Shown in pieces: positions 33,602 through 42,006 of a stretch of 42,006 bases of DNA. Source of the DNA: Rhodobiaceae bacterium (GTDB taxonomy: Bacteria; Pseudomonadota; Alphaproteobacteria; Rhizobiales; JAKPQE01); assembly GCA_028278505.1 (NCBI GenBank), contig JANQEG010000054.1, positions 1 to 42,006 of the forward strand. The letters run 5' to 3'. The translations under genes were made by a program, and so were the position numbers. The stretch's first letter is position 1. Every line of letters starts with the position of its first letter. The notes beneath the pieces are model-generated. The model was not told the origin of the DNA. It saw nothing but the letters and a program-made list of their open reading frames with translations, and searched no databases.

Positions 33602-33690
33602 TTACGTGTTGATAGAAAAAGGCCCCGACGCATTCGCCGTTGATATAAGTGCACCTTCGGGTGCCGCGAGTGGTTGGGGTCAACTCTATT

Positions 33691-34308
33691 ATGTCGCAGA
33701 AATATGCAATTCTTATCGACGGTGGTTTTCTGAAAAAGAAGCTCCGACAACGGAATAAGCATTTCCCGACAGTCCCCGAGATTCTGATCGAAACAGACCG
33801 TATTAAAGCGCACCCGGCTTTGGCTCGTTACGCGTTGCTCAGAATCTATTTCTACGATGCACCGCCCGCGTCCGGCGTCTTAACGAATCCTATTGATGCC
33901 GCGCGCGTTGATCTCGGCAAACACCGCGACTATGCGAGCAATCTCGGCTTGCAGCAGAAACTTGAAATGCAGCCGGATGTTGCATTGCGAATGGGGGACA
34001 CGGCCGTTCACGGCTGGGCGCTCGGCGATGCGGCGCTTAAGAACATTATCGACAGCGGCCCGAGAACCTTGTCGGCCCGGGATTTCGTGCCCAACATCGA
34101 GCAGAAAGGGGTCGACCTGCGTATTGGTTTGGACATAGCCCGTATTGCCTTGGCCAGGCTTGCCGATATCGTTGTCGTGGTTACCGGCGACAGTGACATG
34201 GTGCCGGCGTTCAAGTTCGCGCGTCGCGAGGGTGTTCGGGTATTTCTTGATCACCTGGGACATGCGGTAAAACGCGATCTTAAGGCGCACGCCGACATCG
34301 TCCTCTAG
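33691..34308 (+). CDS. NYN-domain (LabA/DUF88-like) putative ribonuclease
   Basis: 205 residues, PIN-like NYN fold. The acidic active-site residues are visible: D10 in [11 protein letters not shown]142 and D148 in [15 protein letters not shown], and D167 and D169 in [15 protein letters not shown]. The final strand, [11 protein letters not shown], is usual. These proteins bind metal and are thought to cleave RNA; some stand-alone members occur with phage-defence or toxin systems. Here no partner gene adjoins it. ATG 33691 is preferred over ATG 33649, because the [12 protein letters not shown] start aligns with the family. GC is clearly below that of argG behind it, hinting at transfer. Confidence 0.9.
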   Translation: MSQKYAILIDGGFLKKKLRQRNKHFPTVPEILIETDRIKAHPALARYALLRIYFYDAPPASGVLTNPIDAARVDLGKHRDYASNLGLQQKLEMQPDVALRMGDTAVHGWALGDAALKNIIDSGPRTLSARDFVPNIEQKGVDLRIGLDIARIALARLADIVVVVTGDSDMVPAFKFARREGVRVFLDHLGHAVKRDLKAHADIVL

Positions 34309-34453
34309 CTGCCCGCTACGCTGCGATCGACCCATCGAACCGAGGGTTCAACGGCATTTTCCCGCCCCTTGCGCGGGGCGGCGTTCCGCCTATAGTGCCG
34401 GCGATTTCAACGACCGGGGCGGTGCGGCGCCGTGTAAATGCAGAAGCGATCCG

Positions 34454-35680
34454 ATGACGATTAAAGGCGATGTCAAAAAGGTGGTGCTGGCCTATTCCGG
34501 CGGTCTCGATACCTCGATCATCCTGAAATGGCTGCAGGAGACCTATGGCTGCGAAGTCGTGACCTTTACCGCCGATCTCGGCCAGGGCGAAGAGCTGGAG
34601 CCGGCGCGGCGCAAGGCGGAGATGGCCGGGATCAAGGAAATCTTCATCGACGATCTGCGCGAGGAGTTCATCGCCGACTACGTCTATCCGATGTTCCGCG
34701 CCAACGCCGTCTATGAGGGCGTCTACCTGCTCGGCACCTCGATCGCGCGGCCGCTGATCGCCAAGCGCCAGATCGAGATCGCGCGGCGGACCGGCGCCGA
34801 TGCGGTCGCCCATGGCGCCACCGGCAAGGGCAATGACCAGGTCCGGTTCGAACTGTCTTATTATGCGCTCGAACCCGACATTCGCGTGATTTCGCCGTGG
34901 CGCGAATGGGAATTCGTGTCGCGTTCCGACCTGATCGACTTCGCCGAGAAACATCAGATTCCGGTGCCGAAGGACAAGCGCGGCGAGGCGCCATTCTCCG
35001 TCGATGCCAATCTGCTGCACTCGTCTTCGGAAGGAAAGGTGCTGGAGGATCCGGGCGCGGAACCGCCCGATTACGTCTATCAGCGGACGATCGACCCCGA
35101 ACAGGCGCCGGACGCGGCGACCTATGTGACGATCGGCTTTCAAAAGGGCGACGCGGTTTCGCTCAACGGCGTGGCGATGAGCCCGGCGACGCTTTTCACC
35201 GAGCTGAACCGGCTTGGCCACGACAACGGCATCGGCCGCATTGACCTGGTGGAGAACCGCTTCGTCGGCATGAAGTCGCGCGGCGTCTATGAAACCCCGG
35301 GCGGCACCATCCTGCTGGCCGCCCACCGGGCGATCGAATCGATCACGCTCGACCGCGGCGCAGCGCACTTCAAGGACGAATTGATGCCGCGCTATGCGGA
35401 ACTCGTCTATTACGGCTTCTGGTTCACGCCGGAGCGCGAGATGCTGCAGGCGGCGATCGACAAGAGCCAGGAACACGTCGACGGCGAGGTCCGGCTGAAG
35501 CTTTATAAGGGCAATGTGATCATCGTCGGCCGGACCAGCGAGAACTCGCTTTACGCCGACGATCTGGTGACGTTCGAGGACGACGCGGGCGCCTACGACC
35601 AGAAAGACGCCGAAGGCTTCATCAAGCTGAACGCGCTGCGGCTGCGGACGCTGGCGATGCGGGCCCGGCGCGGAAAATGA
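34454..35680 (+). CDS. argG: Argininosuccinate synthase
   Basis: 408 residues, normal length for the type I enzyme. The ATP-pyrophosphatase PP-loop is A13-Y-S-G-G-L-D-T-S21. Also seen are [56 protein letters not shown] and the aspartate/citrulline-binding stretches. It joins citrulline and aspartate with ATP to make argininosuccinate, the penultimate step of arginine synthesis. The start at ATG 34454 gives the usual short lead ([16 protein letters not shown]). It stands alone; no other arginine gene is in the window, as is common in this group. The stretch after the gene up to 35800 holds no clear terminator. Confidence 0.97.
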   Translation: MTIKGDVKKVVLAYSGGLDTSIILKWLQETYGCEVVTFTADLGQGEELEPARRKAEMAGIKEIFIDDLREEFIADYVYPMFRANAVYEGVYLLGTSIARPLIAKRQIEIARRTGADAVAHGATGKGNDQVRFELSYYALEPDIRVISPWREWEFVSRSDLIDFAEKHQIPVPKDKRGEAPFSVDANLLHSSSEGKVLEDPGAEPPDYVYQRTIDPEQAPDAATYVTIGFQKGDAVSLNGVAMSPATLFTELNRLGHDNGIGRIDLVENRFVGMKSRGVYETPGGTILLAAHRAIESITLDRGAAHFKDELMPRYAELVYYGFWFTPEREMLQAAIDKSQEHVDGEVRLKLYKGNVIIVGRTSENSLYADDLVTFEDDAGAYDQKDAEGFIKLNALRLRTLAMRARRGK

Positions 35681-35819
35681 GCCGTTGCCGGACACCGCGC
35701 CTGCGACGTTTGTTCGCGTCCGGTTTTCAGCATCATTAATTACGAATATATGATAATAACTGGAAACCGGCCAACCAACATGCCGCCTCCGGGTATGCGT
35801 GAGAGCAAGGAAAAGTCCG

Positions 35820-36353
35820 ATGGCCCGCATCAAGTCCGCTGTCCTGGCCGCCGCCGCGGCGGCGCTGATGACCGCACCCTCGCCTGCCATGGCGGCCTGC
35901 GACGGTGCTGATCCGGCCGTCGTCGGCCTCGATCTTCTGAATATTCAGAGAACCCATCGCGGAACCTACGACTTCGAAATCATGTGCGTGGTGCAGAATA
36001 TCGGAACCGCGGACTATACCAACGGCAACAAGGCCGGGATCGCGCTGGTCGAATTCGAGCATGGCGACCCGGAGGGCGAGGGCCGACGGCTTCGCTTCCA
36101 CCGCCTGCGGATGCTGGAGACGGGCGAAAGGCTCTTGACCGGCCGCTGGATCCTCGACTGGCCGCCGGAGGCCGAAAGACCACCGAGCTTCGAATGCCGG
36201 ATCGTTTACGATACCGAGGAGATGGGCGGCGATTCCTCCAAGCTCGACTGCGACACGTCGAACAATTGGAGCTTCGTCAGCGGCCAGGACGTCCGCAACA
36301 GGCTTGAAGAGCCGGCGGTCAAGGACCCGCCGCCGCTCACCAACAACAACTGA
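35820..36353 (+). CDS. Secreted protein of unknown function, possibly Ig/CARDB-like
   Basis: 177 residues. A signal peptide ends after AMA25, and the mature protein starts ACDGADPAVVGLDLLNIQRT. The segment YDFEIMCVVQNIGTADYTNG has the VxNxGTAxY look of CARDB-type Ig folds, followed by GIALVEFEHG and WILDWPPEAERPP. Three cysteines remain besides the first (IMCVV, ECRIVY and KLDCDTS), so two disulfides are possible. The tail ends in a low-complexity KDPPPLTNNN. The start is ATG 35820 with AAGGA nine bases before; ATG 35799 lacks it. Function is not known. Confidence 0.8.
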   Translation: MARIKSAVLAAAAAALMTAPSPAMAACDGADPAVVGLDLLNIQRTHRGTYDFEIMCVVQNIGTADYTNGNKAGIALVEFEHGDPEGEGRRLRFHRLRMLETGERLLTGRWILDWPPEAERPPSFECRIVYDTEEMGGDSSKLDCDTSNNWSFVSGQDVRNRLEEPAVKDPPPLTNNN

Positions 36354-36705
36354 CGTTTTCGCTTGCGCCGTTGAGGCGCAACAACCGTGCGCGCATGGTG
36401 CTGCGCTGTGCGATTTGCAGGCGCCACCCCGGGTATAGTCCACCGGTGCCCGACATTATTTCGACGGCCGCAAAAAAGTCCCTCGGCATCGCCCCGGTAT
36501 AATGGCACCGTGCCAAGCGCCGCATACGCTTTTACGCTCAGCGCAGCCAATGGTTCCCCGCTTTCGCGGGGAAGGTGGTTGATTGATGTGCAGGAGCCAA
36601 CACCACCCACCGTTCCCGCGGAAGCGGGAACCCATTGCCCCGCTCAACACGGTATGCCCTGACGGAATGATATCATCCGCACATGGAACGGTTGCCGGGA
36701 CGACT
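36354..36705. repeat. Intergenic region with REP-like palindromes
   Basis: Between two convergent genes. TTCCCCGC-TTTC-GCGGGGAA lies at 36554-36573 and GTTCCCGC-GGAA-GCGGGAAC at 36612-36631, followed by CCCATTGCCC and CACGGTATGCC. This block recurs at 41691-41829. Two related sequences, CCCCGGGTATAGTCCACCGG (36427-36446) and CCCCGGTATAATGGCACCG (36492-36510), form a degenerate direct repeat. A short TTGCGCC-GTTGA-GGCGCAA hairpin follows the upstream gene at 36364-36382. No coding sequence is supported. Confidence 0.65.
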
Positions 36706-37326
36706 TCATTCCTCGCCTTTAGCCGCGGGTTTCGGCGAGGCGTCGTATCTGGCGAGCAGTCGCATCTGGGCGATCGCGAAAAGGAAAGTCAGCGGCATGA
36801 AGCCGAACAGCTTGAACGACACCCAGAAATCGGTGGAAAACAGCCGCCAGACGAATTCGTTCACCCCCGCCATAGCCAGGAAGAAGACGCCCCAGCGCAG
36901 GGTGAGCTTGCGCCAGCCCTCCGCCGTCAGCGTGAAAACGGCGTCGAACACATAGCCGAGCAGGGATTTGCCGAAGAAAAGCCCACCGATCAGCGTTGCG
37001 CCGAACAGCGCATAGATGATCGTCGGCTTGACCTTGATGAAGGTCTCGTTCTGCAGCCACAGCGTCAGCCCGCCGAAAATGAGGACGACGATGCCGGAGA
37101 CCACCGGCATCAGCGGCAGGTGCCGGGTCAGCGCGTAGGAGACGCTAAGCGCCACGAACGTCGCCACCATGAAAGTGCCGGTCGCCCAGAAGATACCCGC
37201 TTTGGCGTTGGCGAGGAAAAACAGGATCAGCGGGCCGATCTCGAGGGTGAATTTGAGCGCCGGGTGGATGGCCGGCTTTTCACCCGGCGCGGATTCGCCC
37301 GGCGGCTTCTCGAACAGCTCCGTCAT
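36706..37326 (-). CDS. yciB: Inner-membrane-spanning septation protein A (YciB/IspZ)
   Basis: 206 residues with about five or six membrane helices. Typical segments are [60 protein letters not shown] and [44 protein letters not shown] and [18 protein letters not shown] follow. The family takes part in cell-envelope and division-site membrane organisation. Its ATG overlaps the ftsY stop by four bases (ATGA), so it is translationally coupled, the last gene of dapF-mtaB-ftsY-yciB. The extra N-terminal segment ([12 protein letters not shown]) is of low complexity. Confidence 0.92.
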   Translation of the reverse strand: MTELFEKPPGESAPGEKPAIHPALKFTLEIGPLILFFLANAKAGIFWATGTFMVATFVALSVSYALTRHLPLMPVVSGIVVLIFGGLTLWLQNETFIKVKPTIIYALFGATLIGGLFFGKSLLGYVFDAVFTLTAEGWRKLTLRWGVFFLAMAGVNEFVWRLFSTDFWVSFKLFGFMPLTFLFAIAQMRLLARYDASPKPAAKGEE

Positions 37327-39326
37327 TCCGCCAGACCCGCGATCGCCTTGGCGAAATCGCCGGCATCGAACGCCTCCAGATCGTCCACGGCTTCGCCGAC
37401 GCCGATGAAATGCACCGGCAGAGTGTGGCGCGCCGAGATCGCCACCAGAATGCCGCCGCGGGCGGTGCCGTCGAGCTTGGTCATGACCAGGCCGGTGACG
37501 CCGACCTTTTCGGAAAACGCCTCGACCTGGGAGACGGCGTTCTGGCCGGTGGTGGCGTCGAGCACCAGCAGCACGCTGTGCGGCGCGGTCTCGTCGTTTT
37601 TGCGGATTACCCGCACGATCTTTTCCAGTTCGGCCATCAGTTCGGCCTTGTTCTGCAGCCGCCCGGCGGTGTCGATCAGGAGCACATCGCTGCCGGCGGC
37701 CTTGGCCTCCTGCATGGCATCGAAGACGACCCCGGCGGCATCGGCGCCGGCTTCGCGGGCGACGACCGGGGCGCCGGCGCGCTCGCCCCAGACCTTAAGC
37801 TGATCGATCGCCGCGGCGCGGAAGGTGTCGCCGGCGGCGAGCATCACCGACTTGCCGCCGGCGCCGAGCTTCGCCGCCACCTTGCCGATCGTCGTCGTCT
37901 TGCCGGAGCCGTTGACGCCGACGACGAGGATGACGTGCGGCCGCTTCGTTGCGTCGATCTGCAAGGGCTGCGCGACGGGGTCGAGCGCCTTCTCCACTTC
38001 GGCGGCGAGCACGGCGCGCACCTCGGCCGGATCGACCTCCTTGTCGTAGCGGCCCTTGCCGACCGCATCGACGACGACGAGGGCGGTGTCGAGGCCGAGA
38101 TCGGCGCGGATCAGAAGGTCTTCGAGGTCCTGCAGCGCGGCTTCGTCGAGACGGCGCTTGACGAAGAGATCGGTGATGCCGCGGCCGAGCGCGGTCGAGG
38201 ATTTCGAAAGCCCACCGCTGAGGCGCGCCAACCAGTTTCGCCGCGGCTCGACCTCTTCGGCAACCGGAACTTCCGGGGCGACGACGGCTTCTTCGACGGG
38301 TGCCGCTTCCTCGACTTCGGCAATTGGGGCTTCCGGCGGCGCAAGAGCTTCCTCGACGGGCGCCGCTTCCTCGACTTCGGCAATTGGTGCTTCCGGCGGC
38401 GGAAGAGCTTCCTCGACGGGCGCCGCCTCCTCGACTTCGGCAATCGGGACTTCCGGCGCGGCAACGGCTTCCTCGACGGGCGCCGCTTCCTCGATTTCGA
38501 CAACCGGAGCTTCGGGCGCAGCGGCGGCTTCCTCGACCGGTGCCGCTTCCGCGATTTCGACAATTGGAGCTTCCGGCGGCGCAAGAGCTTCCTCGACGGG
38601 CGCCGCTTCCTCGATTTCGACAACCGGTGCTTCCGGCGGCGCAAGAGCTTCCTCGACGGGTGCCGGTTCCTCGATTTCGACAACCGGTGCTTCCGGCGCG
38701 GCAACAGGTTCCTCGACGGGCGCCGCTTCCTCGATTTCAGGAATCGCGGCGGGGGCCTCCGACACAGCTTCAGCCTCCGCCTCGGCAGGCGGTTTGCGGC
38801 GGAACAACCACGCAAAGAAACCGCGCCGGCGCTTCCGCTTGCGCGGCGGCGGCGCATCGACGACGACGCTCGGCACTTTCGGCGCGGCGGGGGATTCCTC
38901 GGCAGCGGGTTTGCGGCGGAACAGCCACGCAAAGAAGCCGCGCCGGCGTTTGCGCTTGCGCGGCGGCGGTTCATCGGCAACGACGCTCGGCAATTCCGGC
39001 GCGGCGGCGGCATCCTCTGAAGGCGTCGTTTCCGGCTCTTCGGGAACGGCGGCGGGACCTTCCGCTTCGGCCTTCGCCGCGGGTTCGCGGTCGACCGCCT
39101 GCGCCTCTATGTCGCGCCCGTGCTCGGCGTCCCGTGGCCGCTGATCACCGGCGCCGACGCCCGTCATGACCAACGCGGCAGCCGATTCATCGATCGTTGC
39201 CGGGCCCGCGCTTACGGCAGTCGCCTCGGCGGCCGCTGAAACGGCTTCAGGACCGTTTTCTGCCGCGGATTTGCGGCCGAACAGCCGCCTAAAAAAGCCT
39301 CGCTTTTTCTTCTCGTCGTCGGTCAT
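37323..39326 (-). CDS. ftsY: Signal recognition particle receptor FtsY with long repetitive N-terminal extension
   Basis: 667 residues, much longer than most FtsY proteins. Residues about 356-667 are the NG GTPase domain: the N-domain has [21 protein letters not shown]1 is [13 protein letters not shown] (near 470), then DTAGR, the [10 protein letters not shown] loop and the C-terminal [16 protein letters not shown]. The first 355 residues are an acidic extension. Within it GFFRRLFG (10-17) and two GFFAWLF copies (130-136, 169-175) each follow a cluster of K and R. They look like the membrane-targeting amphipathic helix of E. coli FtsY, in three copies. Eight 20-residue E/A/P/V-rich repeats lie directly before the NG domain (197-356). 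It receives ribosomes from SRP at the inner membrane. ATG 39326 ([12 protein letters not shown]) is the start; the upstream open frame is not conserved. Confidence 0.95.
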   Translation of the reverse strand: MTDDEKKKRGFFRRLFGRKSAAENGPEAVSAAAEATAVSAGPATIDESAAALVMTGVGAGDQRPRDAEHGRDIEAQAVDREPAAKAEAEGPAAVPEEPETTPSEDAAAAPELPSVVADEPPPRKRKRRRGFFAWLFRRKPAAEESPAAPKVPSVVVDAPPPRKRKRRRGFFAWLFRRKPPAEAEAEAVSEAPAAIPEIEEAAPVEEPVAAPEAPVVEIEEPAPVEEALAPPEAPVVEIEEAAPVEEALAPPEAPIVEIAEAAPVEEAAAAPEAPVVEIEEAAPVEEAVAAPEVPIAEVEEAAPVEEALPPPEAPIAEVEEAAPVEEALAPPEAPIAEVEEAAPVEEAVVAPEVPVAEEVEPRRNWLARLSGGLSKSSTALGRGITDLFVKRRLDEAALQDLEDLLIRADLGLDTALVVVDAVGKGRYDKEVDPAEVRAVLAAEVEKALDPVAQPLQIDATKRPHVILVVGVNGSGKTTTIGKVAAKLGAGGKSVMLAAGDTFRAAAIDQLKVWGERAGAPVVAREAGADAAGVVFDAMQEAKAAGSDVLLIDTAGRLQNKAELMAELEKIVRVIRKNDETAPHSVLLVLDATTGQNAVSQVEAFSEKVGVTGLVMTKLDGTARGGILVAISARHTLPVHFIGVGEAVDDLEAFDAGDFAKAIAGLAE
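38259..38738 (-). repeat. Eight tandem 60-bp repeats in ftsY
   Basis: Exactly 480 bp, eight units of 60 bp with no length change, each coding 20 residues of the type [20 protein letters not shown]. Units differ by a few substitutions at positions 1-3, 11-13 and 17-20. The reading frame is kept throughout. The number of units is likely to vary between strains, as is usual for such arrays. Confidence 0.95.
38785..39005 (-). repeat. Two 104-bp direct repeats in ftsY encoding the duplicated membrane-targeting motif
   Basis: 38785-38888 and 38902-39005 are near-identical and spaced with a 117-bp period (39 codons). Each codes [20 protein letters not shown] with flanking residues. In-frame duplication of a whole basic-amphipathic unit is clear from the DNA identity. 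Confidence 0.9.
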
Positions 39327-39408
39327 CGCCCACCCATCCGGCCTTGTCGCTTGCGCCGTCAATCCGATCCGCGATGAGTAGCAGAGATTCCGGCCGCGGT
39401 CAGCGCTT

Positions 39409-40662
39409 TCACGCCGCTTCGGCGCGCAATCCGGTCGGCGTGCGGCCGACGATGCGCGCCGGCACGATTTCGCCCGGCCGTCCGGCGGCGATTTCGGCCG
39501 GCGTGAACATTTCGGTGCGGCCGAGGCCGTCGCGCTCGACAAGCACCAGGCGCCGCCGGCCGATCTCGGCGTCGAGATGGCGCGACAAGGCCGCGTCGCC
39601 GGCGGCCCGCAGCCGCGCCGCGCGCGCCTTGACGATCTCCCGGGGCAGTTGCGGCATCCGCGCCGCCGCCGTTTCCGGCCGCGGCGAATAGGGAAAGACG
39701 TGCAGATAGGTCAGGCCGCAGACGTCGACGAGGCTGAGCGTGTTTTCAAACATCGCCTCGGTCTCGGTCGGAAAGCCGGCGATCAGATCGGCGCCGAACA
39801 CCATGTCCGGCCGGCGCCGCCGCAGTTCGGTGCAGAAGTTGACCGCATCGGCCCGGTTGTGGCGCCGCTTCATGCGCTTCAGGATAAGGTCGTCGCCCGA
39901 CTGCAGCGACAGGTGCAAATGCGGCATCAGCCGCTCATTGTCGCAGATCGCCCGCATCAGCGCCTCATCGGCCTCGATCATGTCGATCGAGGAGAGCCGC
40001 AGCCTGGGCAGTTCCGGCACCTCCTGCAGGAGCGTCTCGACCAGCCGGCCGAGCGTCGGCCGGCCGGGCAGGTCGGCACCGTAGGAGGTGAGATCGACGC
40101 CGGTCAGCACCAGTTCGGCGTGACCGTTTTCGGCGAGCCGGCGCGCCTGGGCCACGACTTTGCGCATCGGCACCGAGCGCGACGGTCCGCGGCCGAAGGG
40201 AATGATGCAGAAGCTGCAGCGATGTTCGCAGCCGTTCTGGACCTGGACGAAGGCGCGCGCCCGGCCCTCGATGCCTTCGATCAGATGCAGCGCCGTCTCG
40301 CGCACCGAGGCGATGTCGTCGACGCGGACCTTTTCGTCGCCGTCGATGCCGAAACCGGGCGCGCGATAGCTCTCCGGGGCGAGCTTTTCGGCATTGCCGA
40401 GCACCAGATCGACCTCCGGCATTGCGGCGAAGATGTCCGGCGTCGTCTGCGCCGCGCAGCCGGTAACGACGATGCGGGCGTGCGGGTTCTCGCGCCGCGC
40501 CCGGCGGATCGCCTGGCGCGCCTGGCGGACGGCTTCCGCGGTCACCGCGCAGGTGTTGACGATGACCGCATCGTCGAGACCCGCAGCCTTCGCATGGCCG
40601 CGCATCACCTCGGATTCGAAACTGTTGAGGCGGCAGCCGAAAGTGATGAGATCGACGCTCAT
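39409..40662 (-). CDS. mtaB: tRNA (t6A37) methylthiotransferase MtaB
   Basis: 417 residues. The N-terminal UPF0004 cluster cysteines are C10 ([10 protein letters not shown]), C38 ([10 protein letters not shown]) and C69 (VTGCAAQ). The radical-SAM cysteines are C145, C149 and C152 in [10 protein letters not shown]. The short linker after TGCAAQTTP and the [18 protein letters not shown] core match MtaB rather than MiaB or RimO. A C-terminal TRAM-like domain follows near 345-410 ([18 protein letters not shown], then [15 protein letters not shown]). It adds a methylthio group to t6A37 of tRNA. ATG 40662 overlaps the dapF stop by four bases (ATGA), which decides the start. Confidence 0.95.
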   Translation of the reverse strand: MSVDLITFGCRLNSFESEVMRGHAKAAGLDDAVIVNTCAVTAEAVRQARQAIRRARRENPHARIVVTGCAAQTTPDIFAAMPEVDLVLGNAEKLAPESYRAPGFGIDGDEKVRVDDIASVRETALHLIEGIEGRARAFVQVQNGCEHRCSFCIIPFGRGPSRSVPMRKVVAQARRLAENGHAELVLTGVDLTSYGADLPGRPTLGRLVETLLQEVPELPRLRLSSIDMIEADEALMRAICDNERLMPHLHLSLQSGDDLILKRMKRRHNRADAVNFCTELRRRRPDMVFGADLIAGFPTETEAMFENTLSLVDVCGLTYLHVFPYSPRPETAAARMPQLPREIVKARAARLRAAGDAALSRHLDAEIGRRRLVLVERDGLGRTEMFTPAEIAAGRPGEIVPARIVGRTPTGLRAEAA

Positions 40663-41528
40663 AGTGCCACCGCGGTTACCGGCTCTGGAATTTCGACCTC
40701 GCCGCAATGTTCGAGTTCCCACGGTCCCGTCATCAGCACGTGGTCGTCGTCGCGCCATTCGATAAAAAGGTCGCCGCCGGGCAGCGAAACCGTGACGCTG
40801 CGGTCCGCCATCTTTTTGCGCGCCGCTGAGACCGCCGCCGCGCAGGCGGCCGAGCCGCAGGCGCGGGTGATGCCGGTGCCGCGCTCCCAGGTCAGATTGG
40901 TGAGGTGGTCGCGGCTGTCGACGCGGGAAATCGTGATGTTGGCGCGCTCGGGAAAGATCGGGTGGTTTTCGAGCATTGGCCCGAAACGCTCCAGATCGTA
41001 GCCGTTCGGGTCGTCATCGACGAAAAACACCGCATGCGGATTGCCCATGTTGACGACCGCCGGCGAGTGCAGCACCGGATCGTCGATCGGGCCGATCTGC
41101 AGTTCGATCGCGCGGGTGTCGCGGAATTCCTCGGCGAGCGGGATGTCCTGCCAGTCGAACCGCGGCCGGCCCATGTCGACGGCAATGAGGCCGCCTTCGC
41201 GCCGCCAGATGTTCAAGAGGCCGGCGGAGGTCTCCAGCGTCAGCGTCGCGGCATCGCTTTCGGCGAAAAGGAGCCCGGCGACGCAGCGCGTGCCGTTGCC
41301 GCAAGCCCCGGTCGGCGACCCGTCAGTGTTGAAGATCGACACAAAAGCGTCGGTGCCGGGCGTGCGCGGGTCATGGATCACCATCATCTGATCGAACCGG
41401 GCGCGCGGTTCGGCCGCGATCGCGCGCGCCATGCCGCTCGTCATGCGCTGGCGCTGGCCGCGCAGATCGACGACGGTGATCGCATTGCCGATACCGTTCA
41501 TCTTCGTATAGGGAATGACGATTGCCAT
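40659..41528 (-). CDS. dapF: Diaminopimelate epimerase
   Basis: 289 residues. The two catalytic cysteines are C76 ([12 protein letters not shown]) and C224 ([13 protein letters not shown]), which work as acid and base to invert L,L- to meso-diaminopimelate for lysine and peptidoglycan. The N terminus reads [17 protein letters not shown], where the usual family motif has KMHGxGND; the H-to-N and D-to-A changes are a variant worth noting. The [10 protein letters not shown] motif is present. ATG 41528 is chosen, as [12 protein letters not shown] is the family start and the upstream frame has no conserved residues. It heads the operon dapF-mtaB-ftsY-yciB. Confidence 0.95.
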   Translation of the reverse strand: MAIVIPYTKMNGIGNAITVVDLRGQRQRMTSGMARAIAAEPRARFDQMMVIHDPRTPGTDAFVSIFNTDGSPTGACGNGTRCVAGLLFAESDAATLTLETSAGLLNIWRREGGLIAVDMGRPRFDWQDIPLAEEFRDTRAIELQIGPIDDPVLHSPAVVNMGNPHAVFFVDDDPNGYDLERFGPMLENHPIFPERANITISRVDSRDHLTNLTWERGTGITRACGSAACAAAVSAARKKMADRSVTVSLPGGDLFIEWRDDDHVLMTGPWELEHCGEVEIPEPVTAVAL

Positions 41529-41690
41529 GGGGTTCGACCCGGCCCGGTGACGGAATTTTCTCCTAAAGCGTTCTATATGGCGGAATCCGGCCGCCCTGCC
41601 AAGGGTTGCGGCGGTCGCTGATTGCTGCCCGATCCAAGCTCTTGCGCTCCGTTTCGCCGCCCTTCTCCGCATCCTTCACGCAAGCGCCCG

Positions 41691-41829
41691 CACCACCCAC
41701 CGTCCTCGCGGAAGCGGGGACCCATTGCCCCTCTCGACACGGTATGCCGGCCATGATTTGGGCGATGTCTCGAATTAATGAGTTCGGCCAGGAACTTGCC
41801 GCCCACGCCAATGGTTCCCCGCTTGCGCG
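41691..41829. repeat. REP-like palindromic repeat, second locus
   Basis: CACCACCCACCGTCCTCGCG opens it. GTCCTCGC-GGAA-GCGGGGAC (41702-41721) is the hairpin, followed by CCCATTGCCC and CACGGTATGCC as at 36601-36657; one stem change (C to T) is kept pairable as G-U. CCAATGGTTCCCCGC (41807-41821) matches the start of the other palindrome at 36547. The region 41530-41838 has no supported gene and lies upstream of dapF. Confidence 0.7.
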
Positions 41830-41838
41830 CTAGCGGAT

Positions 41839-42006
41839 TCACATAATCTCAAAAGCCGCATACCGGCACGATATCGATCGATCGCCTGACGCGTCGAATT
41901 TCGGGGAAATTCCTTGTTCGAACGTCGCCGAATTGATGCGATGGCCGGTTAGCGCGACCTTGCCTTTGTCCACCTTTCCCGCGAAAAGCCTGTCCCCGCG
42001 CAGGCG
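41839..42006 (-). CDS. Possible 3' end of an unrecognised gene cut by the window edge
   Basis: A minus-strand frame is open from the window edge to a stop at 41839-41841, giving 55 codons that read RLRGDRLFAGKVDKGKVALT and onward to SISCRYAAFEIM. Codon third positions are mostly G or C at first, as in local genes. No domain can be recognised, and the start lies outside the window. It could also be a chance frame. Confidence 0.3.
   Translation of the reverse strand, partial: RLRGDRLFAGKVDKGKVALTGHRINSATFEQGISPKFDASGDRSISCRYAAFEIM

Noticed and set aside
38259-38738. CRISPR-like array of regular 60-bp units
   Set aside because: Units are contiguous with no unique spacers, keep reading frame and encode part of FtsY; no cas genes are present.
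37410-39020. Plus-strand frame with regular repeats ([10 protein letters not shown] type)
   Set aside because: These repeats are the complement of the ftsY 60-bp array; the ftsY frame has the GTPase domain and the operon overlap.

Overview
The window is high-GC bacterial DNA, best read as a chromosomal segment of an alphaproteobacterium, probably of the order Hyphomicrobiales (Rhizobiales). The evidence is the dapF-mtaB-ftsY-yciB operon, an IalB-type secreted protein, a LabA/NYN protein, a CyaC-like membrane cyclase, and intergenic palindromic repeats of the rhizobial RIME/REP kind. No rRNA, tRNA, CRISPR array, transposase or phage gene was seen. Most genes are ordinary housekeeping or transport genes, but several pockets have visibly lower GC and look acquired.

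Layout. 0.3-3 kb: a DUF2478 protein and a redox-type class III nucleotidyl cyclase (six membrane helices with histidines, a 2Fe-2S ferredoxin domain, a cyclase domain). 3.1-9.5 kb: a complete dipeptide/oligopeptide ABC importer, dppA-B-C-D-F, interrupted between dppC and dppD by a foreign-looking 228-residue membrane protein. 9.7-11.6 kb: a cytoplasmic subtilisin-like protease followed by an 81-residue protein that could be its inhibitor. 11.7-14 kb: a copper-exporting P-type ATPase behind a CueR/HmrR-like promoter. 14.2-19.4 kb: a methyltransferase, the ybbP-ybbA ABC exporter with tesA divergent to it (a conserved cluster), and the RNA cyclic phosphodiesterase thpR. 19.6-26.6 kb: secreted proteins, an orphan possible immunity protein, an SDR dehydrogenase, a YkvA-family protein, a quinone oxidoreductase, a TrmH-type RNA methylase, IalB and rlmN.

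26.7-32.1 kb is the accessory part. Beyond rlmN come two secreted proteins of modest GC. A decayed second copy of the rlmN 3' end follows, itself split by a 132-bp palindromic mobile repeat with a CTAG target duplication. Next is a low-GC cassette on the minus strand: a strong promoter, a 33-residue secreted peptide, and a 935-residue protein that fuses about ten membrane helices to a periplasmic amino-acid-binding-protein domain. This cassette is the best candidate for an undescribed system.

32.2-41.5 kb returns to core genes: a LysE exporter, an HCCA-isomerase/DsbA-like protein, a low-GC NYN-domain putative ribonuclease with its own promoter, argG, a secreted protein, and the dapF-mtaB-ftsY-yciB operon, bracketed by REP-like palindromes. 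FtsY carries eight perfect-length 20-residue repeats and three copies of its membrane-targeting motif.

All functions are assigned by reading motifs; no database search was run.
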